Origin: an uncultured Lachnospiraceae bacterium
Lineage (GTDB): Bacteria > Bacillota > Clostridia > Lachnospirales > Lachnospiraceae
Direction of reading: 5' to 3'
Assembly (NCBI GenBank): GCA_910584325.1
Contig: CAJTZH010000048.1
Location: 1-21,233 of the forward strand
Length of the DNA: 21,233 nt
This document shows, piece by piece, positions 1 through 6,533 of this stretch (position 1 is the first letter of the stretch; every line of letters begins with the position of its first letter). The notes below the pieces were generated by a model that searched no databases, was not told the origin of the DNA, and saw only the letters and a list, made by a program, of their open reading frames with translations. Both the position numbers and the translations under genes were made by a program.

Positions 1-62
1 AATCGGATGATTACTGTTTTTTCTTTGATTGCAGTTTTGAAAGGTTATAAAGAAATCATTAT

Positions 63-88
63 AAGTGACATGTTCTGTCACTTTTTTT
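63..88 (+). terminator. Rho-independent terminator of an upstream gene
   Basis: An 8-bp perfect stem (63-70 with 76-83), a 5-nt loop and a run of T to position 88. No gene is visible to its left inside the window, so it probably ends a transcript entering from beyond position 1. It separates that transcript from cheV. Confidence 0.8.
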
Positions 89-89
89 A

Positions 90-118
90 TTGTTATTTTA
101 TAGACCTTCTGATATAAT
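90..118 (+). promoter_or_regulatory. Sigma-A type promoter of cheV
   Basis: TTGTTA at 90-95 and a perfect TATAAT at 113-118 are 17 nt apart, with a TG dinucleotide one base before the -10 (extended -10). It starts immediately after the upstream terminator and about 30 nt before the cheV start codon. An AGGAGG ribosome binding site lies at 137-142. No sigma-D (flagellar) type box was recognised. Confidence 0.7.
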
Positions 119-149
119 TTGATATATAAGTTGATTAGGAGGTCGTCTC

Positions 150-1052
150 ATGGATACTAATATATTAATGGAAAGCGGAACAAACGAACTTGAGGTGCTC
201 GAGTTTACAATCGGAGGCAACCATTATGGAATTAATGTTGCGAAGGTAAGGGAGATTGTACCCTATCATGTTGTTACTCCAATTCCTAATTCACACCGGT
301 GTGTTGAAGGAATTTTTATGCCAAGAGATTTGATGATTACGGTAATCAATTTGGCAAATGTTATTAATGCTCAGAATTCGGAAGACCCAAAGCAGGATAT
401 GTTTATAATAACGAATTTTAATAAGTTGAATGTTGCATTTCATGTACATAAAGTAATCGGTATTCATAGAGTTTCATGGGCGGATATTATTACACCGGAC
501 AGAACGATTAGTACTGCTGAGACAGCGATAGCAACTGGTATTGTTAAAATTGAAGGCAAGTTGATTATAATTTTGGATTTTGAAAGAATTGTATCAGATA
601 TTAATCCGGAAACAGGACTTAAGGTTTCGGATGTAGAACGGTTAAGTCATAGAGAACGTAATGATTCGCCGATTCTTATTGCAGAGGATTCGCCGTTGTT
701 GACAAAATTAATTGTTGATTCTTTACATAAGGCAGGGTATTCGGATGTTACACCTTGTGAAAACGGTCAGATTGCATGGAATATGCTTCAGGAGATGCGG
801 GAGCAGGGGACTTATAAAGATAAAGTAAAATGTGTCATTACAGATATAGAGATGCCGCTGATGGATGGACATAGATTAACCAAACTGATAAAAGAAGACG
901 AAAAGCTAAAATCTATACCTGTAGTTATTTTCTCATCTCTGATTGATGACCAGATGAGAGCAAAAGGCGAAAAGCTGGGTGCTGACGTGCAGTTATCAAA
1001 ACCGGAAATTGGGTTGCTTGTTTCTGAAATCGATAAATTATTAATGAAGTAA
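150..1052 (+). CDS. cheV: Chemotaxis coupling protein CheV (CheW domain plus response-regulator receiver)
   Basis: 300 residues, the usual length and architecture for CheV. Residues about 13-155 form a CheW-like coupling domain, which in this family links chemoreceptors to the CheA kinase. Residues about 172-300 form a receiver domain. It has the acidic pair E179/D180, phospho-acceptor D232 in a TDIEMP motif, S262/S263 after the fourth strand, and K284 in the SKPE motif, so it should be phosphorylatable by CheA and act in adaptation or as a phosphate sink. The start is set by AGGAGG 7 nt upstream. It stands alone between its own promoter and terminator, with no other chemotaxis gene in the window. 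It implies that the host is, or recently was, chemotactic. Identification is firm; its exact role here is inferred from the family. Confidence 0.95.
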   Translation: MDTNILMESGTNELEVLEFTIGGNHYGINVAKVREIVPYHVVTPIPNSHRCVEGIFMPRDLMITVINLANVINAQNSEDPKQDMFIITNFNKLNVAFHVHKVIGIHRVSWADIITPDRTISTAETAIATGIVKIEGKLIIILDFERIVSDINPETGLKVSDVERLSHRERNDSPILIAEDSPLLTKLIVDSLHKAGYSDVTPCENGQIAWNMLQEMREQGTYKDKVKCVITDIEMPLMDGHRLTKLIKEDEKLKSIPVVIFSSLIDDQMRAKGEKLGADVQLSKPEIGLLVSEIDKLLMK

Positions 1053-1056
1053 GCGG

Positions 1057-1097
1057 AACAGTGCTTTGGCAATTATTGTTAAAGCACTGTTTTTTTA
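1057..1097 (+). terminator. Rho-independent terminator of cheV
   Basis: An 11-bp perfect stem (1057-1067 with 1081-1091), a 13-nt loop and a T-run to 1097, starting 5 nt after the cheV stop codon. It makes cheV a single-gene transcript and separates it from the sirtuin-like gene. Confidence 0.9.
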
Positions 1098-1143
1098 TTA
1101 ATTATGAAATATTGATTGATAACCATATGCATAAGGAGTAGAA

Positions 1144-1869
1144 ATGTATCAGGACGTATTAACGCAGATAAACGAAAGTCAAATGATTTTAGTAGGAATT
1201 GGGAATGAGCTGTCATGTTATCACGGAATCGATTGGAATGTTGAAAAAGAATTCTCTGACTGGAAAGAAATTTTTTTGACAAATGAAGAGAGCAGTCAGA
1301 ATGAAATACAAGGGTTTTATAAAATTTTAAGTGATATTTTAAACGGAAAAAATTATTTCATTATTACTACAAATGTGGATGATTTGATTTATGAGTCTGG
1401 TTTAAAACCGGAACGAATTGTTGCGCCCTGTGGTAGTAAAAACAGGCTGCAGTGCAGGTGCGAGGGTGAAGACGGTTTGATAAAAACGCCGAAACAGTAT
1501 TATGACGCGGCATCTGCCTGTATTTGTGAGAAATGTGGTTATGCATATGAACCGAATATTTATAATAAGAATTATTATAACGAAAACGGATATTTGAAAC
1601 AGTGGCATCTTTATAATAAATGGCTGCAGGGGACATTAAACAGAAAACTGACGATTTTGGAGCTAGGATGTGATTTCTCATTTATGTCTTTGATAAGACT
1701 GCCTTTTGAAAAAATTGCGCTGATTAATCAAAAGTCTTTTTATTACAGAATAAACGGGCATTTTCCGCAGATTACGGGGGAGTTAAAAGAAAAAATGAAA
1801 TCAGTATTCTGTACGCCGCAAGAATTTTTTAAGAAATTTAAGGGAAGTAGAGAAATCCAAGAGTTGTAG
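1144..1869 (+). CDS. Divergent SIR2/sirtuin-like protein
   Basis: 241 residues. Sirtuins are NAD-dependent deacylases or NAD-consuming enzymes with a Rossmann fold. Here the N-terminal GIGNEL stretch (18-23) sits where the usual GAGxS loop would be, and TTNVDD (75-80) resembles the TQNxD/TTNxD motif. A cysteine cluster (C96, C104, C106, C126, C128, C131) could form a zinc site. LELGCDFSF (172-180) resembles the late GTS/GxS nucleotide-contact region. The canonical catalytic HG pair is not apparent where expected: the segment reads CGSKNRLQC. Activity is therefore uncertain; it may have altered chemistry or only bind nucleotide. The start is supported by AAGGAG at 1133-1138. No confident promoter was seen in front of it. 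No protein substrate (for example an acetyl-CoA synthetase) or immune partner gene is adjacent. Confidence 0.65.
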   Translation: MYQDVLTQINESQMILVGIGNELSCYHGIDWNVEKEFSDWKEIFLTNEESSQNEIQGFYKILSDILNGKNYFIITTNVDDLIYESGLKPERIVAPCGSKNRLQCRCEGEDGLIKTPKQYYDAASACICEKCGYAYEPNIYNKNYYNENGYLKQWHLYNKWLQGTLNRKLTILELGCDFSFMSLIRLPFEKIALINQKSFYYRINGHFPQITGELKEKMKSVFCTPQEFFKKFKGSREIQEL

Positions 1870-1892
1870 TATTTTGCAAAATATGATAAAAT
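1864..1892 (+). promoter_or_regulatory. Putative promoter of the acidic protein-hisH-hisF-ung unit
   Basis: TTGTAG (1864-1869) and TAAAAT (1887-1892) with a 17-nt spacer and an extended -10 TG at 1884-1885. The -35 overlaps the end of the sirtuin-like gene. It lies 30 nt before the next start codon and fits initiation of the downstream operon. The -35 matches consensus at only four of six positions, so the call rests mainly on the extended -10. Confidence 0.5.
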
Positions 1893-1922
1893 TTTAGTTA
1901 TATTTATGGAGGTGAAAATGTT

Positions 1923-4118
1923 ATGGCATTTGAAAATGAAGAGGACTATCTGGATAATTTGCTTAAGTCCATAACAAGTGAAGATAACGGGGATTCTGGA
2001 GAACATTTATTGGAAACGGATTCTGAAATGCAGATGCCAGAAACATTTGGTGATTCTCAGGAAGAAGATGTAGATGAGGACATATTTGAGAGACTGCTAT
2101 TACAGCAGGAGGAAGAATTACATACTGACAGGGAAATGGAGCAGTCTGCAGAGGACGACATGAATTTTATGGAAGCTCTGTTTGGTAATCAGGACGATAC
2201 GGCAGAAGAGGAAGATATACTGGATGTTCCTGTGGAAGATGAAACGGAAGCAGAGTTAAAGAGTTTGGATGATTTATTACCGAAAGAGGCAGTATCTGAA
2301 GATGTGATACCGGAAGACGAAGTGAGTTTGCAGATGGAGAATACGGAGTTTTCGGAAGCTGACGACATCGGAATACCAATGACAGAGGATTCAGAAGTTC
2401 CGGTAATTGAGGATACAGAATTTCCTGAAACAAATGCCGGGCAATTTTTGGAAACAGAAAATGACGCTTTTTTGGAGCCGGGTGAAATGGAGAATCAGGA
2501 ATCGGAGAACGCGCAATTTCCAATGCTGGATAATGACGAATTACCGGAGTTTGAGGATGAAATGGTTTCCGCAGTAGATGATGAAATACTTCCTGATTTG
2601 GAAGACATTATACTTCCCGAAGTTGAAGACGAAGTATTTGCAGAAGATTTTATGGAAGAGATACCGGATGAGATTTCAGAAGACATTGTAGCAGATGGTG
2701 AAGATTTTGAAGATTTTACGCAATATCCGGATAATGAAGAAGTTGATTTGAACATCGGCAACGAGCTGATTGGTCAGATTGACGGTTTATTTAGTGATGT
2801 AGAAGAAGAGCTTGAAGAAGAACAAAATGTAGAACCGTTTGGGTTGATGGCGGAAGAAGACAAACCGTTAGGTGTGAATATGGAAGACACAGCGCAGGAG
2901 GCGGATTACTCTAATCTGGAAGTGGATGATGAGCTTAAGGCTTTGTTAGGCGTTGAATCGCCGGAACAGCTTGCGGATATTCCTTCAGAGGGTGAGGGAT
3001 TGTCTGAGAATGAACTTGTTAAATTGGCGCAAATGGAATCGGCGGCGAGTTTTGAGATGGCCCCGGGAATTGAAGAGGATGCTATGGGAACGGCATTTGT
3101 GCAGGAAGATAATTTTGGCGGGGAAAGTCAGGGTGCATTGGAAGCAGAACAGCCAAAGGAGCCGGGGCAGAACAGTAATAAAAATACAACCGGGTTGATA
3201 GCGAAGCTTTTGGCGATATTTAAGAAAAACAACGGCGATAAGTCGCAAGACGCAGAAGGTAATGAAAATCAGAAAGTGCTTGACGAGCTTTTTGACGAAA
3301 ACGGAGAGCTTTTAGATGATGACAAGAAAATAAAAAAGAAAGGTCTGTTCTTTAAGAGCGGCAAGAAAAAATCAGGGGCTTTAGATACTTCCGATGAGGA
3401 TGATGATGACGATTCAGACGATATTGAGTCACCGGAGGAGATTGCCAGAAAGGAAGAAAAGGCTAGAAAGAAGAAGGAAAAGAAAGAGAAGAAAGAAAAA
3501 GAGAAGCAGGAGAAAAAGGAAAAGAAGGAACAAAAACCTAAAAAAGAGAAAAAGCCTAAGGTTAAGAAAGAAAAGCCGCCGGTTAATCCTGCGGACCTGA
3601 TTCATGTAAAACCGGTTGCTATCATTATTATGGCGGTGATAGTTGCAGGCATAGTAGGATATGTTTATTTCTTTGTATCCTCATTTAACTATAACAATGC
3701 AATGGACAGGGCGGCGTACTATATGGCAGATAAACGGTATACCAACGCTTACAGGGCAGTATCGGGAATTGAGATGAAGAGTGAAGAGGATATTGCGCTG
3801 AAAGAGCAGATTGTTACGATTATGTATGTACAGCACTATTATGATGCGTATGAGCGGTATTTGAAGGTTGATTTACAGTTTGAAGCGCTGGATTCACTGA
3901 TTCGGGGAATAAAGACATACGACGATTGTTATCAGTTTGCAATTGAGCAGGGAATTACAGCCGACTATGAGATTGTGAGAGCAAAACTTGTTGCGGCGCT
4001 GGAGCAGTATGGCATTACCGAAGCGATGGCAAGAACTTATGGAGCGATGACGAATTATACTCAATACAAATATATACTGGAAGGTTACGGAGGCGTTTCG
4101 AATGATAGCGGTAATTGA
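1923..4118 (+). CDS. Acidic, low-complexity single-pass membrane protein of unknown function
   Basis: 731 residues, not recognised as a named family. Residues 1 to about 450 are extremely rich in Glu and Asp and probably disordered. Within them short motifs of the LDxLL/LxxLF kind recur (near residues 10, 56, 84, 116, 286, 339 and 454), and 139-250 contains degenerate repeats of about ten residues around EFPE/ILPDLED. Residues 489-500 are almost all Asp/Ser/Glu, and 509-551 almost all Lys/Glu. A single membrane helix lies at about 562-588. The Lys-rich side just before it predicts a cytoplasmic N-terminus and an external C-terminus. The C-terminal 140 residues look helical with a TPR-like start (AMDRAAYYM, then KRYTNAYRA). 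The start follows GGAGG at 1908-1912. Its end overlaps hisH by 17 bases, suggesting translational coupling, although a link to histidine synthesis is not obvious. A membrane scaffold is one guess, with no direct support. Confidence 0.75.
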   Translation: MAFENEEDYLDNLLKSITSEDNGDSGEHLLETDSEMQMPETFGDSQEEDVDEDIFERLLLQQEEELHTDREMEQSAEDDMNFMEALFGNQDDTAEEEDILDVPVEDETEAELKSLDDLLPKEAVSEDVIPEDEVSLQMENTEFSEADDIGIPMTEDSEVPVIEDTEFPETNAGQFLETENDAFLEPGEMENQESENAQFPMLDNDELPEFEDEMVSAVDDEILPDLEDIILPEVEDEVFAEDFMEEIPDEISEDIVADGEDFEDFTQYPDNEEVDLNIGNELIGQIDGLFSDVEEELEEEQNVEPFGLMAEEDKPLGVNMEDTAQEADYSNLEVDDELKALLGVESPEQLADIPSEGEGLSENELVKLAQMESAASFEMAPGIEEDAMGTAFVQEDNFGGESQGALEAEQPKEPGQNSNKNTTGLIAKLLAIFKKNNGDKSQDAEGNENQKVLDELFDENGELLDDDKKIKKKGLFFKSGKKKSGALDTSDEDDDDDSDDIESPEEIARKEEKARKKKEKKEKKEKEKQEKKEKKEQKPKKEKKPKVKKEKPPVNPADLIHVKPVAIIIMAVIVAGIVGYVYFFVSSFNYNNAMDRAAYYMADKRYTNAYRAVSGIEMKSEEDIALKEQIVTIMYVQHYYDAYERYLKVDLQFEALDSLIRGIKTYDDCYQFAIEQGITADYEIVRAKLVAALEQYGITEAMARTYGAMTNYTQYKYILEGYGGVSNDSGN

Positions 4119-4719
4119 TTACGATGCAGGTAATTTGAAAAGTGTGGAGAAAGCCTTGATTTCACTGGGTGAGGAAGTGGTTGTTTCCAGAGAACGTGAT
4201 GTGATTCTTAAGGCAGATAAAGTAATTCTTCCCGGAGTCGGCGCGTTTGGAGACGCTATGGAGAAGTTAAACCGTTTTGGCATGGTTGACACGATTCATG
4301 AGGTCGTTGCGAAAAAGACACCGTTTTTAGGAATTTGTCTCGGACTCCAGTTGATATTCGAGTCCAGCGAGGAAGCGCCGGGAGTAAAAGGGTTAAGCCT
4401 TTTACCAGGGAAGATTTTAAGGATACCGTCTGCAGATGGTTTAAAGATACCGCATATGGGATGGAATTCCTTAAAGATTAAGGATGGCGCAACACTGTTT
4501 CAAGGAATCGCGGATGGTTCTTATGTTTATTTTGTGCACTCCTATTATTTGAAGGCGGATGATGAATCGGTGGTCGCGGCTTCTACAGAATACGGAACAC
4601 ACATTCATGCTTCAATTGAATCAGAAAATGTATTTGCCTGCCAGTTTCATCCTGAAAAGAGCAGTGATGCAGGTCTTAAGATTTTAAAGAACTTTGCGGG
4701 AATAGGCAGGGAGGATTAA
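4102..4719 (+). CDS. hisH: Imidazole glycerol phosphate synthase, glutaminase subunit HisH
   Basis: 205 residues, normal length for a class I glutamine amidotransferase. HisH releases ammonia from glutamine and channels it to HisF, which makes imidazole glycerol phosphate and AICAR in histidine biosynthesis (cytoplasm). Visible features are the N-terminal DYDAGNLKSVEKAL, the oxyanion-region PGVGAFG (44-50), nucleophile C79 in GICLGLQ, and the H183/E185 pair in CQFHPEKS. GGAGG at 4089-4093 supports the start, inside the end of the upstream acidic protein gene. hisF follows after a single base, as expected for a heterodimer needing balanced amounts. No other his gene is nearby. Confidence 0.97.
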   Translation: MIAVIDYDAGNLKSVEKALISLGEEVVVSRERDVILKADKVILPGVGAFGDAMEKLNRFGMVDTIHEVVAKKTPFLGICLGLQLIFESSEEAPGVKGLSLLPGKILRIPSADGLKIPHMGWNSLKIKDGATLFQGIADGSYVYFVHSYYLKADDESVVAASTEYGTHIHASIESENVFACQFHPEKSSDAGLKILKNFAGIGRED

Positions 4720-4720
4720 T

Positions 4721-5485
4721 ATGATTACGAAGAGGATGATACCATGCCTTGACTGTAAGGATGGAAGAGTAGTCAAAGGAACAAGCTTTTTGAATCTGCG
4801 GGATGCAGGCGACCCTGTCGAGGTAGCTTACGCCTATGATAAAGAAGGCGCGGACGAACTTGTTTTTCTTGATATTACGGCAACATCAGACGGGAGAGAC
4901 ACAACAGTGGAACTTGTCAGAAGAGTTGCCGAGCAGGTTTTTATTCCGTTTACCGTCGGCGGTGGAATTAAATCTGTTGACGATTTTAAAAATCTTTTGC
5001 GTGAGGGCGCTGATAAGATTGCCGTTAATTCCGCGGCAATTTTGAATCCGTACTTAATCAGCGAGGCTGCAGATAAATTTGGCAGTCAGTGCGTCGTTGT
5101 GGCAATCGACGCTAAAAGAAGAGATGATAACAAAGGATGGACGGTTTACCGGAGCGGTGGAAGAATTGACACGGGGCTTGATGCTGTTGAGTGGGCGATG
5201 AAAGCGGAAAAAATGGGAGCGGGAGAGATTCTTCTCACCAGCATGGATTGTGATGGTCAGAAAAACGGTTATGACATCGAACTGACAAGGATCATTGCAG
5301 ATATTGTGTATATTCCGGTGATTGCTTCCGGTGGAGCGGGGAAGATGGAACATTTTAAGGACGCGTTTCTTTTAGGCAGGGCAGAGGCAGTGTTGGCGGC
5401 ATCGCTGTTTCATTACAAGGAACTGCAGATAAGTGATTTGAAACGATATTTAAGAGAAAACGATATTCCTGTAAGAATGAACTAA
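4721..5485 (+). CDS. hisF: Imidazole glycerol phosphate synthase, cyclase subunit HisF
   Basis: 254 residues, a full-length (beta-alpha)8 barrel. It uses ammonia from HisH to convert PRFAR into imidazole glycerol phosphate and AICAR. The general acid/base residues D11 (in IPCLDCKDG) and D130 (in VVAIDAKRR) are present, as are the phosphate-binding loops GGG (80-82) and SGG (203-205). An AGGGAGG site at 4708-4714 overlaps the end of hisH. It is intact with no sign of decay, so the HisHF complex should be functional. ung follows after 12 bases. Confidence 0.97.
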   Translation: MITKRMIPCLDCKDGRVVKGTSFLNLRDAGDPVEVAYAYDKEGADELVFLDITATSDGRDTTVELVRRVAEQVFIPFTVGGGIKSVDDFKNLLREGADKIAVNSAAILNPYLISEAADKFGSQCVVVAIDAKRRDDNKGWTVYRSGGRIDTGLDAVEWAMKAEKMGAGEILLTSMDCDGQKNGYDIELTRIIADIVYIPVIASGGAGKMEHFKDAFLLGRAEAVLAASLFHYKELQISDLKRYLRENDIPVRMN

Positions 5486-5497
5486 GGGGGAAACCGT

Positions 5498-6172
5498 ATG
5501 GGTGCAATAACGAATGACTGGGCAGAGAAGTTAAAGCCTGAATTTTCAAAACCATATTATAAGAATTTATATAACCGGGTGAAGGAAGAGTACGGCAGAT
5601 ATTTAATTTTTCCTCCGGCGGACGATATTTTTAACGCGTTTCATTTTACGCCGCTTACCGAGGTGAAGGTGGTTATTTTGGGGCAGGACCCGTATCACAA
5701 CGTCGGGCAGGCGCACGGACTTTGTTTTTCGGTGAAGCCGGACGTGGAGATTCCTCCGTCGCTGGTTAATATTTACAAGGAACTGAATGAGGATTTGGGA
5801 TGCAGGATTCCAAATAACGGATACCTGACAAAATGGGCGAAGCAGGGTGTTATGATGTTAAATACGGTGCTTACAGTGAGGGCTCATCAGGCGAATTCCC
5901 ACCATGATATCGGCTGGGAGGAATTTACGGACGCGGCAATCCGCATTCTAAATGAGGAGGACAGACCGATTGTGTATATGCTTTGGGGCAGTCCGGCGCA
6001 GCGTAAGGCATCGATGTTAAATAATCCGAAGCATTTGATTTTAAAGGCGCCTCATCCAAGTCCGCTGTCGGCGTACAGAGGATTCTTTGGCTGCAGGCAT
6101 TTTAGCCGGGCAAATGAGTTCTTGCGTGCAAACGGGCTGGAGCCGGTTGACTGGCAGATTGAAGATGTATAA
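5498..6172 (+). CDS. ung: Uracil-DNA glycosylase, family 1
   Basis: 224 residues, typical length. The enzyme removes uracil from DNA, arising from cytosine deamination or dUTP incorporation, to start base excision repair. The water-activating loop GQDPYH holds D64 (63-67 region), LNTVLTV (121-127) carries the uracil-contacting Asn, and HPSPLSAYRGFFG (186-198) is the minor-groove intercalation loop with the catalytic His186. An AAGGGGG ribosome binding site lies just upstream of ATG 5498. It is last in the operon and is followed by a strong terminator. Its place behind hisF is probably a conserved clade arrangement rather than a functional link. Confidence 0.97.
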   Translation: MGAITNDWAEKLKPEFSKPYYKNLYNRVKEEYGRYLIFPPADDIFNAFHFTPLTEVKVVILGQDPYHNVGQAHGLCFSVKPDVEIPPSLVNIYKELNEDLGCRIPNNGYLTKWAKQGVMMLNTVLTVRAHQANSHHDIGWEEFTDAAIRILNEEDRPIVYMLWGSPAQRKASMLNNPKHLILKAPHPSPLSAYRGFFGCRHFSRANEFLRANGLEPVDWQIEDV

Positions 6173-6178
6173 AGACAG

Positions 6179-6215
6179 AAAGCGGATTACCGGTGGGTAA
6201 TCTGCTTTATTTTTT
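6179..6215 (+). terminator. Rho-independent terminator after ung
   Basis: A 13-bp stem with one G-U pair (6179-6191 with 6196-6208), a 4-nt loop and a T-run at 6210-6215. It ends the acidic protein-hisHF-ung transcript 7 nt after the ung stop. Confidence 0.92.
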
Positions 6216-6223
6216 AACCTATA

Positions 6224-6252
6224 TTTACATTTTTGTGTTTTTCTGATAAAAT
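6224..6252 (+). promoter_or_regulatory. Promoter upstream of the putative small RNA
   Basis: TTTACA (6224-6229) and TAAAAT (6247-6252), exactly 17 nt apart, with extended -10 TG at 6244-6245. Transcription should begin near 6259, at the first base of a hairpin. It is about 240 nt upstream of the separate recA promoter, so it probably serves a different transcript or a long recA leader. Confidence 0.6.
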
Positions 6253-6258
6253 ACGAAT

Positions 6259-6452
6259 ATCAGCAAAAGAGGAGTGCTGATTCCGGCGTATCGCCACGAT
6301 TCCATTGAAGTTATTTAATTTATATGCGGGGAGAGTGTAATTAGGAACTTATTACATTTATTTTGACCAAAAGAGAATTTTGCAAGTTCTAAATTGGGAG
6401 GAGGGCGGTAACGGTATATTCTGCGGTTTACGGCAGTATACAAATATTTTTT
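6259..6452 (+). ncRNA. Candidate structured small RNA or long recA leader, about 194 nt
   Basis: The segment lies between a good promoter and a terminator-like hairpin and contains no convincing ORF. It begins with a 7-bp hairpin (6259-6265 with 6275-6281). An interrupted 11-bp helix joins 6339-6350 and 6384-6395, and an 8-bp long-range helix can join 6288-6295 with 6404-6412. The last of these competes with a local GGCG/CGCC hairpin at 6285-6295. It ends in a 9-bp bulged hairpin (6414-6424 with 6433-6441) and six T at 6447-6452. Size would fit 6S RNA, but I do not see a 5'-3' closing stem, so I cannot name it. All pairings were found by eye, and the five bases between the last hairpin and the T-run make that terminator imperfect. 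The rest of the ung-recA gap holds only the regulatory sites listed separately. Confidence 0.4.
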
Positions 6453-6461
6453 AAAAATGTG

Positions 6462-6490
6462 TTGACACAGTTTCAGTTTTATAATATGAT
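6462..6490 (+). promoter_or_regulatory. recA promoter
   Basis: A perfect TTGACA (6462-6467) and TATGAT (6485-6490) with a 17-nt spacer. Transcription would start near 6497, giving a leader of about 37 nt. The SOS box follows directly. A TATAAT at 6480-6485 is only 12 nt from the -35 and is less likely to be used. Confidence 0.85.
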
Positions 6491-6503
6491 TATATCAGAA
6501 AAA

Positions 6504-6517
6504 CGAACAAAGGTTCG
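6504..6517 (+). promoter_or_regulatory. LexA (DinR) SOS box controlling recA
   Basis: CGAACAAAGGTTCG is a perfect CGAAC-N4-GTTCG palindrome matching the Gram-positive LexA operator. It sits just downstream of the expected transcription start and upstream of the AAGGAG site (6521-6526), where bound LexA would block initiation or early elongation. It predicts that recA and recX are induced by DNA damage. Confidence 0.92.
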
Positions 6518-6533
6518 ATTAAGGAGAATGACA

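Noticed and set aside
1144..1869. SIR2-based antiphage defence gene
   Set aside because: No effector, helicase, Argonaute or TIR/SLOG partner is adjacent, and the gene sits in a stable-looking backbone far from other defence genes in the window.
3394..3600. Arg/Lys-rich open frame overlapping the acidic protein gene
   Set aside because: It is only the shifted reading of the Lys/Glu-rich purine tract, with no separate ribosome binding site.
6259..6452. Naming the recA-upstream RNA as 6S, SRP RNA or a riboswitch
   Set aside because: Size alone fits 6S, but no closing stem was found; the SRP GGAA/GCAG-type loop signature and known riboswitch cores were not recognised.
6459..6533. A 25-codon N-terminal extension of RecA beginning with GTG
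   Set aside because: It would be translated from the promoter and SOS box region upstream of the likely transcript start; ATG 6534 has a proper AAGGAG and gives normal RecA length.
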